Shown here: piece by piece, positions 50,172 to 60,857 of the stretch
Layout: each line of letters opens with the position of its first letter
How positions within the stretch are numbered: the stretch's first letter is position 1
DNA from: CAWBJO01 sp963789175
GTDB taxonomy: Bacteria; Pseudomonadota; Alphaproteobacteria; Rhizobiales; Aestuariivirgaceae
Assembly (NCBI GenBank): GCA_963789175.1
Contig: CAWBJO010000003.1
Location: 124,001-188,000 of the forward strand
Direction: 5' to 3'
DNA length: 64,000 nt
Notes under the pieces: generated by a model
What the model was told of the DNA's origin: nothing
Databases searched by the model: none
What the model saw: the letters and a program-made list of their open reading frames with translations, nothing else
Position numbers and translations under genes: made by a program

Positions 50172-52787
50172 TCATGATTCCGCGACGGCGCCGGCAACCA
50201 CGACATTGGCGATGCGGTCGGGAACGACGATGACCTTCTTGACCGGCCGGCCGGCCACGACCTTGCGGACATTGTCGAGTTCCAGGACCATGGACTCGAC
50301 CTCCGAGGGGGCGAGACCCTTGCGGATGGTGATCTCGTCGCGGCGCTTGCCGTTGACCTGGACGGCGATGGTGACGGTATCGTGCTCGAGGAGGACGGGA
50401 TCGGCGGCCGGCCACGGGGCATGAACCGCCAGTCCCTGCATTCCCAGGGCCTTCCAGCACTCCTCGGCCAGATGCGGCATCATGGGTGCGAAGAGCTGGA
50501 CCAGGATCGTCGCGCCCTCACGGAGCGCATCCGTCAATGGCCGCGACCCGGAGGCGCGCGGCAGGTCGGCGGACAGGCTGTTCACGAGCTCGTAGACGCG
50601 GGCGATAGCGCGGTTGAAGCGGAGGCCCTCGATGTCGCGACCGACCAGATCGAGGGCCTGATGAACCGCTTGGCGCAAACCATGGCTCGACGGGTCGGCA
50701 CGAGCGGGTGAATCACCCGGACTGGAGAGCGCGGCGATGTCGTTGACGAGGCGCCAGACGCGCTGGGTGAAGCGCCAGGCGCCGTCGACGCCGCCTTCCG
50801 TCCACTCGATGTCGCGCTCGGGCGGCGTATCGGACAGCATGAACCAGCGGGCGGTATCGGCGCCGTAGCGATCGATGATGGTTTCCGGGTCGACGACATT
50901 CTTCCTCGACTTCGACATCTTCTCGGCCGGCCCGATGGTCAGCGGCTCGCCATCGCGGGCGCGAACGGTCGCGCCGTCCTTCAGGGCCGCCTCGGCGGGC
51001 TCCACCCATTCGCCGCCCGTCGTCCGAAAGGTCTCGTGGATGACCATGCCTTGCGTGAAAAGGCTCGCGAAAGGCTCGTCATGCGACAGGCGGCCGGTGC
51101 GTTTCATGGCGCGGGTGAAGAACCGCGAATAGAGAAGATGCAGGATCGCATGCTCGACGCCGCCGATATACTGGTCGACCGGCATCCAGTAGCGGACGGC
51201 GGCGGGATCGGTCGGGGTGCTCGCATGCGGTGCGCAGAAGCGGGCGAAGTACCAGGCCGAATCGACGAAGGTATCGAATGTATCGGTCTCGCGCTGGGCC
51301 TCGCCGCCGCAAGTCGGACACTTCACGTGCTTCCATGTCCGGTGACGGTCGAGCGGATTGCCGGGCGCATCGAAGGTGACGTCGTCGGGAAGGACCACGG
51401 GAAGCTCGGACTTGGGAACCGGCACGGCGCCGCACGACGGGCAGTGGATGATGGGGATGGGACAGCCCCAATACCGCTGGCGGGAAATTCCCCAATCGCG
51501 CAGGCGGTAGTTGGTGCGCCGTTCACCCAGGCCGCGTTCCTCCAAGCGCCGGGCGACCGCTTCCTTCGCATCGGGAACCGACAGTCCGTTCAGGAAATCG
51601 GAATTGATGAGGACGGCGCTGCCGCCGTCCTTGTCAAGATAGGCTTCATCGGCGATGGCGAAGGTGCGAGGATCGGCATCGGCGGGCGCTACGACGGGAA
51701 TGACCGGCAGATTGTAGTTGCGCGCGAATTCGAGGTCGCGCTGGTCATGGGCCGGGCAGCCGAAGATCGCACCCTCGCCATAGGCCATGAGAACAAAGTT
51801 CGCCGCAAAGACGGGCAGGCGCACGTCGGCGCGAAACGGATGGCGGGCATAGAGACCGAGGAACACGCCCTTCTTCGGCGCCCTCTCGATCGCCTCCTCG
51901 CTCGTGCCGAGAGACTCGCATTCGCGCCGGAAGGCGGCGACCTCGGGCGAGCGTTCGGCGAGCGAACGCGTCAACGGATGGTCGGACGACAGGGCGCAGA
52001 AGGTGGCGCCGAAGATGGTGTCGTGCCGCGTCGTGTAGACGGGAAGCTCGCTCAGGTTCCTGCCGTGCTCGTCCTCGATCGCAAAGCGGAAGCGCAGGCC
52101 CTCGGACTTGCCGATCCAGTTCTGCTGCATCAGGCGAACCTTCTCCGGCCAGCGCGTCAGGCCATCGAGGGCGGCCAGCAGCTCCTCGGCATAGAGGGTG
52201 ATCCGGAGGAACCACTGGGCAAGCTCGCGCTTCTCGACCGGGGCGCCGGACCGCCAGCCGCGGCCGTCGATTACCTGCTCGTTGGCGAGCACGGTCCGGT
52301 CGACGGGATCCCAATTGACCTGCGATACCTTGCGCTCGACGAGACCGGCGGCGAGAAAATCGATGAACATCTCCTGCTCATGCCGATAGTAGGAGGGTTC
52401 GCAGGTGGCGATCTCGCGATTCCAGTCGATCGACAGGCCCATGGACTTGAGCTGCCGTCGCATGGTGGAGATGTTCTCGTAGGTCCACCCCTTGGGATGC
52501 ACACCCTTTTCCATGGCGGCGTTCTCGGCCGGCATGCCGAAGGCATCCCAACCCATGGGATGCAGAACGTTGTAGCCGCGAGCGCGCATGTAGCGGGCGA
52601 TGACGTCGCCCATCGCGTAGTTGCGCACATGGCCCATGTGGATGCGTCCGGACGGATAGGGAAACATCTCGAGCACGTAGTATTTCGGCTTGGACGTGTC
52701 GGCGGAGGCTTCGAAACAGCGAAGCTCATCCCACAGTTTCTGCCAGTGCGGCTCGGCATGTCGGTGATTGTAGCGCTCGACGGCCAT
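50172..52787 (-). CDS. leuS: Leucyl-tRNA synthetase
   Basis: Class Ia aminoacyl-tRNA synthetase. 871 residues. The HIGH-type motif is PYPSGRIHMGHVRNY (about 43-57); the CP1 editing domain runs about 225-420, with YTTRHDTIFGATF; the KMSKS loop is EKMSKSRKNVVDPE. A zinc-like cysteine pair occurs in IIHCPSCGAVPVP. leuS-lptE-holA run leftward and are probably one transcript; yggS diverges 114 bases away. Confidence 0.98.
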   Translation of the reverse strand: MAVERYNHRHAEPHWQKLWDELRCFEASADTSKPKYYVLEMFPYPSGRIHMGHVRNYAMGDVIARYMRARGYNVLHPMGWDAFGMPAENAAMEKGVHPKGWTYENISTMRRQLKSMGLSIDWNREIATCEPSYYRHEQEMFIDFLAAGLVERKVSQVNWDPVDRTVLANEQVIDGRGWRSGAPVEKRELAQWFLRITLYAEELLAALDGLTRWPEKVRLMQQNWIGKSEGLRFRFAIEDEHGRNLSELPVYTTRHDTIFGATFCALSSDHPLTRSLAERSPEVAAFRRECESLGTSEEAIERAPKKGVFLGLYARHPFRADVRLPVFAANFVLMAYGEGAIFGCPAHDQRDLEFARNYNLPVIPVVAPADADPRTFAIADEAYLDKDGGSAVLINSDFLNGLSVPDAKEAVARRLEERGLGERRTNYRLRDWGISRQRYWGCPIPIIHCPSCGAVPVPKSELPVVLPDDVTFDAPGNPLDRHRTWKHVKCPTCGGEAQRETDTFDTFVDSAWYFARFCAPHASTPTDPAAVRYWMPVDQYIGGVEHAILHLLYSRFFTRAMKRTGRLSHDEPFASLFTQGMVIHETFRTTGGEWVEPAEAALKDGATVRARDGEPLTIGPAEKMSKSRKNVVDPETIIDRYGADTARWFMLSDTPPERDIEWTEGGVDGAWRFTQRVWRLVNDIAALSSPGDSPARADPSSHGLRQAVHQALDLVGRDIEGLRFNRAIARVYELVNSLSADLPRASGSRPLTDALREGATILVQLFAPMMPHLAEECWKALGMQGLAVHAPWPAADPVLLEHDTVTIAVQVNGKRRDEITIRKGLAPSEVESMVLELDNVRKVVAGRPVKKVIVVPDRIANVVVAGAVAES

Positions 52788-52901
52788 CGGCCCGGCATGT
52801 CCCCAGTTCTGCCCAATCCTTCGGCCTGCCTACCAATACTTGCACCCCGCCGCAAGCTCGGTCATATCCCCTCGAAGCGTTCTCGTTCCGGAGCGGCCGC
52901 C

Positions 52902-53588
52902 ATGACCGAAACACAGTCCACCGACGCCGCCGAGGGCCATCTGCAGGTGCGCGCCAGGATCGCCGCCGCCGCCCGCAGCGCCGGGCGCGCGGAGGGAGAC
53001 GTCACGCTGGTCGCGGTCACCAAGACGATCGACCAAGCCCCCATCCGAAGCGTGATCGCGGCGGGCCAGGTGGATTTCGGCGAGAATCGCGTCCAGGAGG
53101 CGAAGTCGAAATGGCCAGAGCTCAAGGCCGCGCATCCGGCAACGCGTCTCCATCTGATCGGCCCATTGCAGACCAACAAGGTCAAGGACGCGGTCGAGCT
53201 CTTCGACGTCATTCACACCCTCGACCGGCCGAAGCTCGCCGAGGCCATCGCGGCGGAACTCGCCAAGGGCACACGCCGCCTCGAGCTCTTCATCCAGGTC
53301 AACACGGGCGAGGAGCAGCAGAAGGCGGGCATCGGACCGACTGAAACCGACGACTTCATCGCCCTGTGCCGCGACCGTCTCGCCCTGCCGGTCGTCGGAC
53401 TCATGTGCATACCGCCGCTCGATGAAGAGCCGGCGCTGCACTTCGCGCTCCTTGCGAAGATCGGGCGGGCAAACGGTCTCACCCGGCTCAGCATGGGAAT
53501 GAGCGGCGACCTCGAAACGGCAATCGGACTCGGTGCCACGCACGTGCGGGTCGGTACGGCGATTTTCGGGGTGCGGCCCAGCGCCTGA
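52902..53588 (+). CDS. YggS/PROSC-type PLP homeostasis protein
   Basis: 228-residue pyridoxal-phosphate-binding protein involved in vitamin B6 and amino-acid balance. The PLP lysine is in LVAVTKTIDQ, followed by DFGENRVQEAKSKW, LHLIGPLQTNKVK, and the C-terminal SMGMSGDLETAIGLGATHVR. It is a single-domain TIM barrel without racemase activity in studied members. An apparent much longer frame reaching back through leuS is antisense noise. Nearly abuts the convergent L,D-transpeptidase gene. Confidence 0.94.
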   Translation: MTETQSTDAAEGHLQVRARIAAAARSAGRAEGDVTLVAVTKTIDQAPIRSVIAAGQVDFGENRVQEAKSKWPELKAAHPATRLHLIGPLQTNKVKDAVELFDVIHTLDRPKLAEAIAAELAKGTRRLELFIQVNTGEEQQKAGIGPTETDDFIALCRDRLALPVVGLMCIPPLDEEPALHFALLAKIGRANGLTRLSMGMSGDLETAIGLGATHVRVGTAIFGVRPSA

Positions 53589-53591
53589 TCC

Positions 53592-54122
53592 TCAATCGGT
53601 CACCGTAAGCAGGGTGCCCTGGCGGCAGTTCGAAAGCACTTGGGCGAGATCGCCAGCGGACAGCGCGACGCAGCCGGCGGTCGGGCCGTAGCCGGGAAGT
53701 GCTAGATGCATGAAGATGGCGCTGCCCCGGCAGGCCACTGGCGGGTCGTCATTGTATCCGAGCACGACCACCGCGTCGTAGAGCGCATCGTCCCGCCACA
53801 GCTTCTCGCAGCTCGCAGGGTAGGGCAGGCGGACCGGGCGGTTGTAGAGAGGATCGCGCGGGTCGTCGCACCAGCCGTCGTCGTGGCCGATCTCGGAGAC
53901 CGGAAGAGCGGTCCGGAGGTGCGGCCATCTTCCGGGACGGAGGAGCAGGCGACGCATGGGCCACGAACCGATCGGGGTCGCGCCATCTCCCTCGACCTTG
54001 GTTTGCCTAACGCCGGAGCGACCGATGGAACAGGTTAACGCGCCGGCCGGCGTCAGCACGATGCCGCGGTGCGGCTGCAACCCGTCCGGCCGGACGACCA
54101 CTTCGCTCCAGGCTTCCGCCAT
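53592..54122 (-). CDS. L,D-transpeptidase (YkuD) family protein
   Basis: 176 residues of YkuD catalytic domain. The active-site motif is FMHLALPGYGPTAGCVALS, containing the conserved histidine and nucleophilic cysteine. The N-terminus (MAEAWSEVVVRPDGL) has no signal peptide, unlike typical periplasmic L,D-transpeptidases, so either export is by another route or the start is misjudged. GGGGG supports the ATG at 54122. Related alphaproteobacterial proteins of this short type lack a known substrate. Confidence 0.87.
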   Translation of the reverse strand: MAEAWSEVVVRPDGLQPHRGIVLTPAGALTCSIGRSGVRQTKVEGDGATPIGSWPMRRLLLRPGRWPHLRTALPVSEIGHDDGWCDDPRDPLYNRPVRLPYPASCEKLWRDDALYDAVVVLGYNDDPPVACRGSAIFMHLALPGYGPTAGCVALSAGDLAQVLSNCRQGTLLTVTD

Positions 54123-54232
54123 TTCCGACCCCCTTTGCAACCATGCGTTAGACCTTTAACATCGCGGGCTGCGAGGGCAACCGCATTGCATCCTCCCAAA
54201 ATTGTCGTCCGCAAGAGGCCTCCTCAAGACCC

Positions 54233-54919
54233 ATGAGCACGACCAAGAAGATTCTGATCGTCGACGACGACGACCAGCTTCGCGATTCCCTCAAAGAACA
54301 GTTCTCGCTGCACGGCGAGTTCACGGTCCTCGACGCCAACAGCGCGACGAACGGCATCAAGCTCGTCCGGGGCGAGCATGTGGATCTCGTCATACTCGAC
54401 GTCAACATGCCGGACATGGACGGCCGCGAGGCATGCAAGATCATCCGCCGCAACGGCTACAAGGGCCCGATCATCATGCTGACGGCGCAGGGGTCGGATT
54501 CCGACATGATCCTCGGGCTCGATTCCGGAGCGAACGACTATGTCGGCAAGCCCTTCCGCTTCGGCGTGCTGCTGGCCCGCATCCGCGCCCATCTCAGGCA
54601 GCACGAGCAGAGCGAGGATGCCATCTTCAAGCTCGGCCCCTACACGTTCAAGCCGAGCGCCAAGATGCTGGTCACGCCCGACAACAAGAAGATCCGGCTG
54701 ACGGAGAAGGAAACGTCGATCCTGAAGTTCCTGTACCGGGCCGGAGACCAAGCGGTCGGGCGCGACGTGCTGCTGCACGAGGTGTGGGGCTACAATGCCG
54801 GCGTGACCACCCACACGCTCGAAACGCACATCTACCGCCTCCGGCAAAAGATCGAGCGCGACCCGTCGAGCGCCGAGATCCTGATCACCGAAACGGGCGG
54901 CTACAAGCTCGTACCCTGA
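54233..54919 (+). CDS. OmpR-family response regulator
   Basis: 228 residues: receiver domain (about 5-120) with acidic D11-D13, phospho-acceptor D56 (LVILDVNMPD), T84 and K106 (DYVGKPF); winged-helix effector domain (about 130-228) with RLTEKETSILKFLY and THTLETHIYRLRQKIERDP. No histidine kinase gene is adjacent. A cyclic-nucleotide-binding protein follows 57 bases downstream. The sequence is close to a conserved alphaproteobacterial regulator whose name I do not recall with confidence, so none is given. Confidence 0.93.
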   Translation: MSTTKKILIVDDDDQLRDSLKEQFSLHGEFTVLDANSATNGIKLVRGEHVDLVILDVNMPDMDGREACKIIRRNGYKGPIIMLTAQGSDSDMILGLDSGANDYVGKPFRFGVLLARIRAHLRQHEQSEDAIFKLGPYTFKPSAKMLVTPDNKKIRLTEKETSILKFLYRAGDQAVGRDVLLHEVWGYNAGVTTHTLETHIYRLRQKIERDPSSAEILITETGGYKLVP

Positions 54920-54976
54920 AGCATCGACACGTCATTGGCGTCCGCGTCATCCATGAAACGGAATCGGGAGACCCCA

Positions 54977-55432
54977 ATGCGCGTCAAGGCGGACGTAGAC
55001 ATCCTGCGCCAGATCCCGCTGTTCGCCGGCTGCGAACCGGCGCATCTTCAGCTCCTGTCGTTCTCTTCCAAGCGGGTGGAACTCGGAGCGAACCGCATCC
55101 TGATCAAGAAGGGCACCAAGGGCGGGGCGGCCTATCTCGTTCTCGAGGGAACCGCCGAGGTGTTCGAGAACGCCAACGCGGCGGGCAGCGTGGTGGCAAC
55201 GGTCGAGGGCGGGGCGCTGCTGGGCGAGCTCGCCATGATCGCCGACCTGCCCTACGGGCTGACGGTCAAGACGACCAGCCCCTTTGCGGCGCAGCGCATC
55301 GAGCGCGACCTCTTCCTCAGGGTCGCGTCGGAGTTTCCGGAGTTCGCCATGCAGGTCATCCGGAACATGAACGGGAAGCTAGACCAGTCAGTCCAGGCCC
55401 TCGGCAGCGTGAAACGGCTGTTCGAGGGCTGA
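54977..55432 (+). CDS. Cyclic-nucleotide-binding domain protein
   Basis: 151 residues made almost wholly of a CRP-like cyclic-nucleotide-binding fold (about 8-130): LRQIPLFAGCEPAHLQLLSF, ILIKKGTKGGAAYLVLEGTA, and GGALLGELAMIADLPYGLTV, which matches the phosphate-binding cassette (GELA). There is no DNA-binding domain; a short C-terminal helix follows. The ATG at 54977 has GGGAG seven bases upstream. Pairing with the preceding response regulator suggests a joint signalling role. Confidence 0.88.
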   Translation: MRVKADVDILRQIPLFAGCEPAHLQLLSFSSKRVELGANRILIKKGTKGGAAYLVLEGTAEVFENANAAGSVVATVEGGALLGELAMIADLPYGLTVKTTSPFAAQRIERDLFLRVASEFPEFAMQVIRNMNGKLDQSVQALGSVKRLFEG

Positions 55433-55435
55433 CGC

Positions 55436-56239
55436 TCAGGCATCGAGGGTGGCGACCACGGGAACATGGTCGGAAGACCGTTCCCAGCCGCGGGTATCGG
55501 TCAGAACGGATAGGGCACCGCAGCGGGAATTGAGCCTGCGGTCGAGCCAGACATGATCGAGCCGTCGGCCGCGATTTGACGCGCGCCAGTCGAGGGCGCG
55601 GTAACTCCACCAGGTGTAAAGCTTGCGGTCGAGCGGCACCCTGTCGCGCATGGCGTCGACGAGGCCGCTCAGCTCGAGGAGGCGCAACAGCCTCTCGGTC
55701 TCGGCCGGCGTGTGGCTGACCACCGAGAGCAGCTGCTTGTGCGACCAGACGTCGTTCTCATAAGGCGCGACATTGAGGTCGCCCATCAGCATCACCGGTT
55801 CATTGCGGTGCTGGCCGGGCTTCGAGAACCAGTGGATGAGCTCGTCCATGAATTTGAGCTTGTGGTCGAACTTGACGTTGCGGTTGGGATCGGGAACATC
55901 GCCGCCGGCCGGAACGTAGAAATTGTGGACGAGAATGCCGTCGTTCCGTGCCAGGCGCACCGAAATGTGCCGCGCATCCTCCTTGCCGCAGAATTGCCGG
56001 CTCGTGACGTCGGCGAGCGGAATGCGGGACACGACCGCCACGCCGTGGTAGCCGGCCTGGCCGTGCTCGGCGATGTGGAAATAGCCCGCCTCCCGGAAGC
56101 GGGCGCTCGGAAACTGACCCACCGGGCATTTCGTTTCCTGGAGGCACAGGACGTCGATGTCGTTCTCGACGAGAAGCCGCAGCGCCAGCTCGCAGCGCAG
56201 CCGGACGGAGTTGATGTTCCAGGTCGCAATCTTCAGCAC
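55436..56239 (-). CDS. xthA: Exodeoxyribonuclease III
   Basis: AP endonuclease/3'-5' exonuclease in base-excision repair. 267 residues with the family's metal and catalytic motifs: IATWNINSVRLR, LCLQETKC, MLMGDLNVAPY, WWSYRALDWRASNRGRRLDH and SSDHVPVVATL. The start is a GTG at 56239 (VLKIATWNIN); an ATG at 56296 would add 19 residues unlike the family. Convergent with the cyclic-nucleotide-binding gene, three bases apart. Confidence 0.94.
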   Translation of the reverse strand: MLKIATWNINSVRLRCELALRLLVENDIDVLCLQETKCPVGQFPSARFREAGYFHIAEHGQAGYHGVAVVSRIPLADVTSRQFCGKEDARHISVRLARNDGILVHNFYVPAGGDVPDPNRNVKFDHKLKFMDELIHWFSKPGQHRNEPVMLMGDLNVAPYENDVWSHKQLLSVVSHTPAETERLLRLLELSGLVDAMRDRVPLDRKLYTWWSYRALDWRASNRGRRLDHVWLDRRLNSRCGALSVLTDTRGWERSSDHVPVVATLDA

Positions 56240-56298
56240 AGGCAAGGATCCCGTCGGTGGAGGGCCATTCCTATTTCGGCCCGGGCCCAAACGCAAAC

Positions 56299-56511
56299 GG
56301 GCGCCCGGTCGGGGGCCGGGCGCCCGGCGCGTTTAAGCGCTTGAAGCGTCGGGAGGGGAAGCCGACGCGTACTCGCTGTCAGCGGCTGTATGAGCGGGGG
56401 CAGTGCAGCCGCCGAATACAGACAGCTTGTACTGAGGAATAAGTAGGGAGCCTGCCGCAGGCTTTCAACTCACGGCTCACCACGTTTTCGTGAAGCTGAA
56501 ACCCGAGCCGC
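56299..56511. ncRNA. Highly structured intergenic segment, possible small RNA
   Basis: Noncoding interval between xthA and lolA with at least five strong inverted repeats: 56299-56308 with 56316-56325 (10 bp); 56346-56352 with 56362-56368 (7 bp); nested 56369-56372/56429-56432, 56375-56380/56421-56426 and 56382-56388/56406-56412 (4, 6 and 7 bp); 56449-56455 with 56457-56463; and 56473-56478/56505-56510 enclosing CACG-TTTT-CGTG. None matches tRNA, tmRNA, 4.5S or RNase P RNA landmarks. A 6S-like RNA was considered without proof. Strand is undetermined; part could simply be the lolA terminator. Confidence 0.45.
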
Positions 56512-56522
56512 AGGCTTGGCCG

Positions 56523-57173
56523 CTAGCGGTTGTTCTTGCGCTTGGCGATCCTGGCCACAAAAAGCTTGGGATCCGCTTTCACGCCGGCTTCCAGGCGATC
56601 GAGGGAAATGGTCGTCCGCTTGCCCTGGGCGTCCTCCACGATCCACTGCGCGAGCTGGTTGCGATTAGCGTCGAAAACCAGGACGAGCTGCCCAGGAAGC
56701 AGATTGGCCTTGTCCTCCAAAGCGATAGTGGAGATGCCGGCGTTCGTCTCGACACTCACGACCTTTGCCTCCTCCATGAGGTTGACCTCCTCGGCGAGGA
56801 GAAATTTCAGCGGCGTGGTGGCGAGGGGGTACTGATCGGTGGTTTTCTGGTTGCGGTCCTCGATGACGACCCAGGTGCCGTCGGAGACGACGAGGAACGG
56901 ATTTGGCGGCGCATATTCGAACCGGAGGCGGCCCGGCTTGCTCAGGAAGAAGACACCGGCCGACACCCGGCCCTTGGGGCTCACCTGGGTGAACTGGCCC
57001 TTCAAGGTCCTGAAGCTGTTGAAATAGGTCGAGATCTGCTCAACCGCCTTGAGCTGATCGGACGTCAGGTCCGACTGAGCCGCGGCCTCGGCCCGGCCTC
57101 CGAGGCCGAACGTCATGACCAGAACCGGGACAAGGACCCGAAGCACGCGCCAACCCGCCTGCGTCATTCGCAT
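56523..57173 (-). CDS. lolA: Outer-membrane lipoprotein carrier protein LolA
   Basis: Periplasmic chaperone that ferries lipoproteins from LolCDE to the outer membrane. 216 residues: signal peptide (WRVLRVLVPVLVMTFGLGGR, cleavage near AEA), then FRTLKGQFTQVSPKGRVSAG, RPGRLRFEYAPPNPF-like sequence (KPGRLRFEYAPPNPFLVVSD) and a normal C-terminus. The ATG at 57173 has AAGGTGAG six bases upstream. Downstream of ftsK in the same direction. Confidence 0.94.
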   Translation of the reverse strand: MRMTQAGWRVLRVLVPVLVMTFGLGGRAEAAAQSDLTSDQLKAVEQISTYFNSFRTLKGQFTQVSPKGRVSAGVFFLSKPGRLRFEYAPPNPFLVVSDGTWVVIEDRNQKTTDQYPLATTPLKFLLAEEVNLMEEAKVVSVETNAGISTIALEDKANLLPGQLVLVFDANRNQLAQWIVEDAQGKRTTISLDRLEAGVKADPKLFVARIAKRKNNR

Positions 57174-57249
57174 ATCCAACTCACCTTCCGTTCGCGTGGT
57201 TTTTGCCCGCGGACTTCATGTCCAATCATAACGGCAGTTTTGGGGCAAC

Positions 57250-59790
<2,541 letters not shown>

Positions 59791-59918
59791 TGGCAGCACG
59801 AAGGGGCCGGACGTGAGCTCCGGTTGCTGGAGTTTCCCCCTGGAGCATCAAAAGTCCGGCAATACAAAGGCTTACTTGGATTCTGAGGCAGGATCATTAA
59901 TGGCCCGTAAAGACATGG

Positions 59919-60788
59919 CTAGCGGGGCTGACGAATCCGCATCAGGCCCTCCTGGACGACGGAGGCTGCAAGCTCGCCTCCGGCCGTGAAGATGAGGCCG
60001 CGGTTGAAGCCGCGGCTTCCCGAGGAGGAGGGCGACTCCTGTTCGAACAGAAGCCATTCGTCGGCGCGGAAGGGGCGGTGAAACCAGATGCCGTGGTCGA
60101 GGCTCGCCAGCATGAGGTCGCCATCGAAAAGGCTGCGACCCTGGGGGAGAAGCGCCGCGTCGATCAGGTTGAGGTCGGAAGCATAGGCGAGGGTGCAGAG
60201 GTGGAGCATCGGATCGGCGGGAAGGCGGCTCAACGCACGCAGCCAGATGTGTCGTACGGTCGAGCGCCGAAGGGACGGATTGACGAAGCCTTCGGGATCG
60301 ACGGGCCGCAGCTCGACGGGCCAGCGGCGCTGGAAAAAATGCTTCATGGCGGGTGGCATGATCGACCCGTAGTCGCGCAGGAGGGCCTGCTGGTCGGGAA
60401 GGTCGTCCGGTCGGCGGACATCGGGCATGGGCACCTGATGCGCGAAGCCGGTTTCCTCCAGGTGGAAGGACGAAGACATCGTGAAGATGATCTCGGCTTC
60501 CTGCCGGGCGACCACGCCGCGGGTCGTGAAGCTCTTGCCGTCGCGAAAGCGATCGACGGAATAGTCGATCGGCAGTTTCGGGTCGCCGGGGCGGAGGAAG
60601 TAGCCATGCAGAGAATGGACATGGCGCTCGGCCTCGACGGTGGCGAGGGCGGCGGCCAGGGCCTGCGCCACCACCTGGCCGCCGAAGACCCGCTTCCAGC
60701 CCATGTCCGGCGTCCGGCCACGAAAACAGTCCGTGCCGCGTTCCTCGAGCGTCACGACATCGATCAATTCGGCAACCGCGTCCCTCAT
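59919..60788 (-). CDS. tesB: Acyl-CoA thioesterase II (TesB type)
   Basis: Double hot-dog thioesterase that hydrolyses medium- and long-chain acyl-CoAs. 289 residues. Markers are the N-terminal TDCFRGRTPDMGWKRVFGGQ, VHSLHGYFLRPGDP and, in the C-terminal half, YASDLNLIDAALLPQG followed by ASLDHGIWFHRPF. GGAAGGGG precedes the ATG at 60788. Divergent from the ubiH-type gene with only 69 bases between them. Confidence 0.93.
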   Translation of the reverse strand: MRDAVAELIDVVTLEERGTDCFRGRTPDMGWKRVFGGQVVAQALAAALATVEAERHVHSLHGYFLRPGDPKLPIDYSVDRFRDGKSFTTRGVVARQEAEIIFTMSSSFHLEETGFAHQVPMPDVRRPDDLPDQQALLRDYGSIMPPAMKHFFQRRWPVELRPVDPEGFVNPSLRRSTVRHIWLRALSRLPADPMLHLCTLAYASDLNLIDAALLPQGRSLFDGDLMLASLDHGIWFHRPFRADEWLLFEQESPSSSGSRGFNRGLIFTAGGELAASVVQEGLMRIRQPR

Positions 60789-60857
60789 CGTCCCCTTCCA
60801 GCGGCGCGACACCGACCGCGTTGTCTCGATGATGCTTTGCCAATAAGACAATGCGCA

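Noticed and set aside
51036..52901. Long open frame running antisense through leuS and into yggS
   Set aside because: Only the last 228 codons (from 52902) match a family (YggS); the rest is antisense to leuS.
56240..56522. Firm assignment of the structured gap as 6S, 4.5S, tmRNA or RNase P RNA
   Set aside because: Hallmark sequences of 4.5S, tmRNA and RNase P RNA are missing, and 6S could not be shown by eye. Left as a candidate structured RNA.
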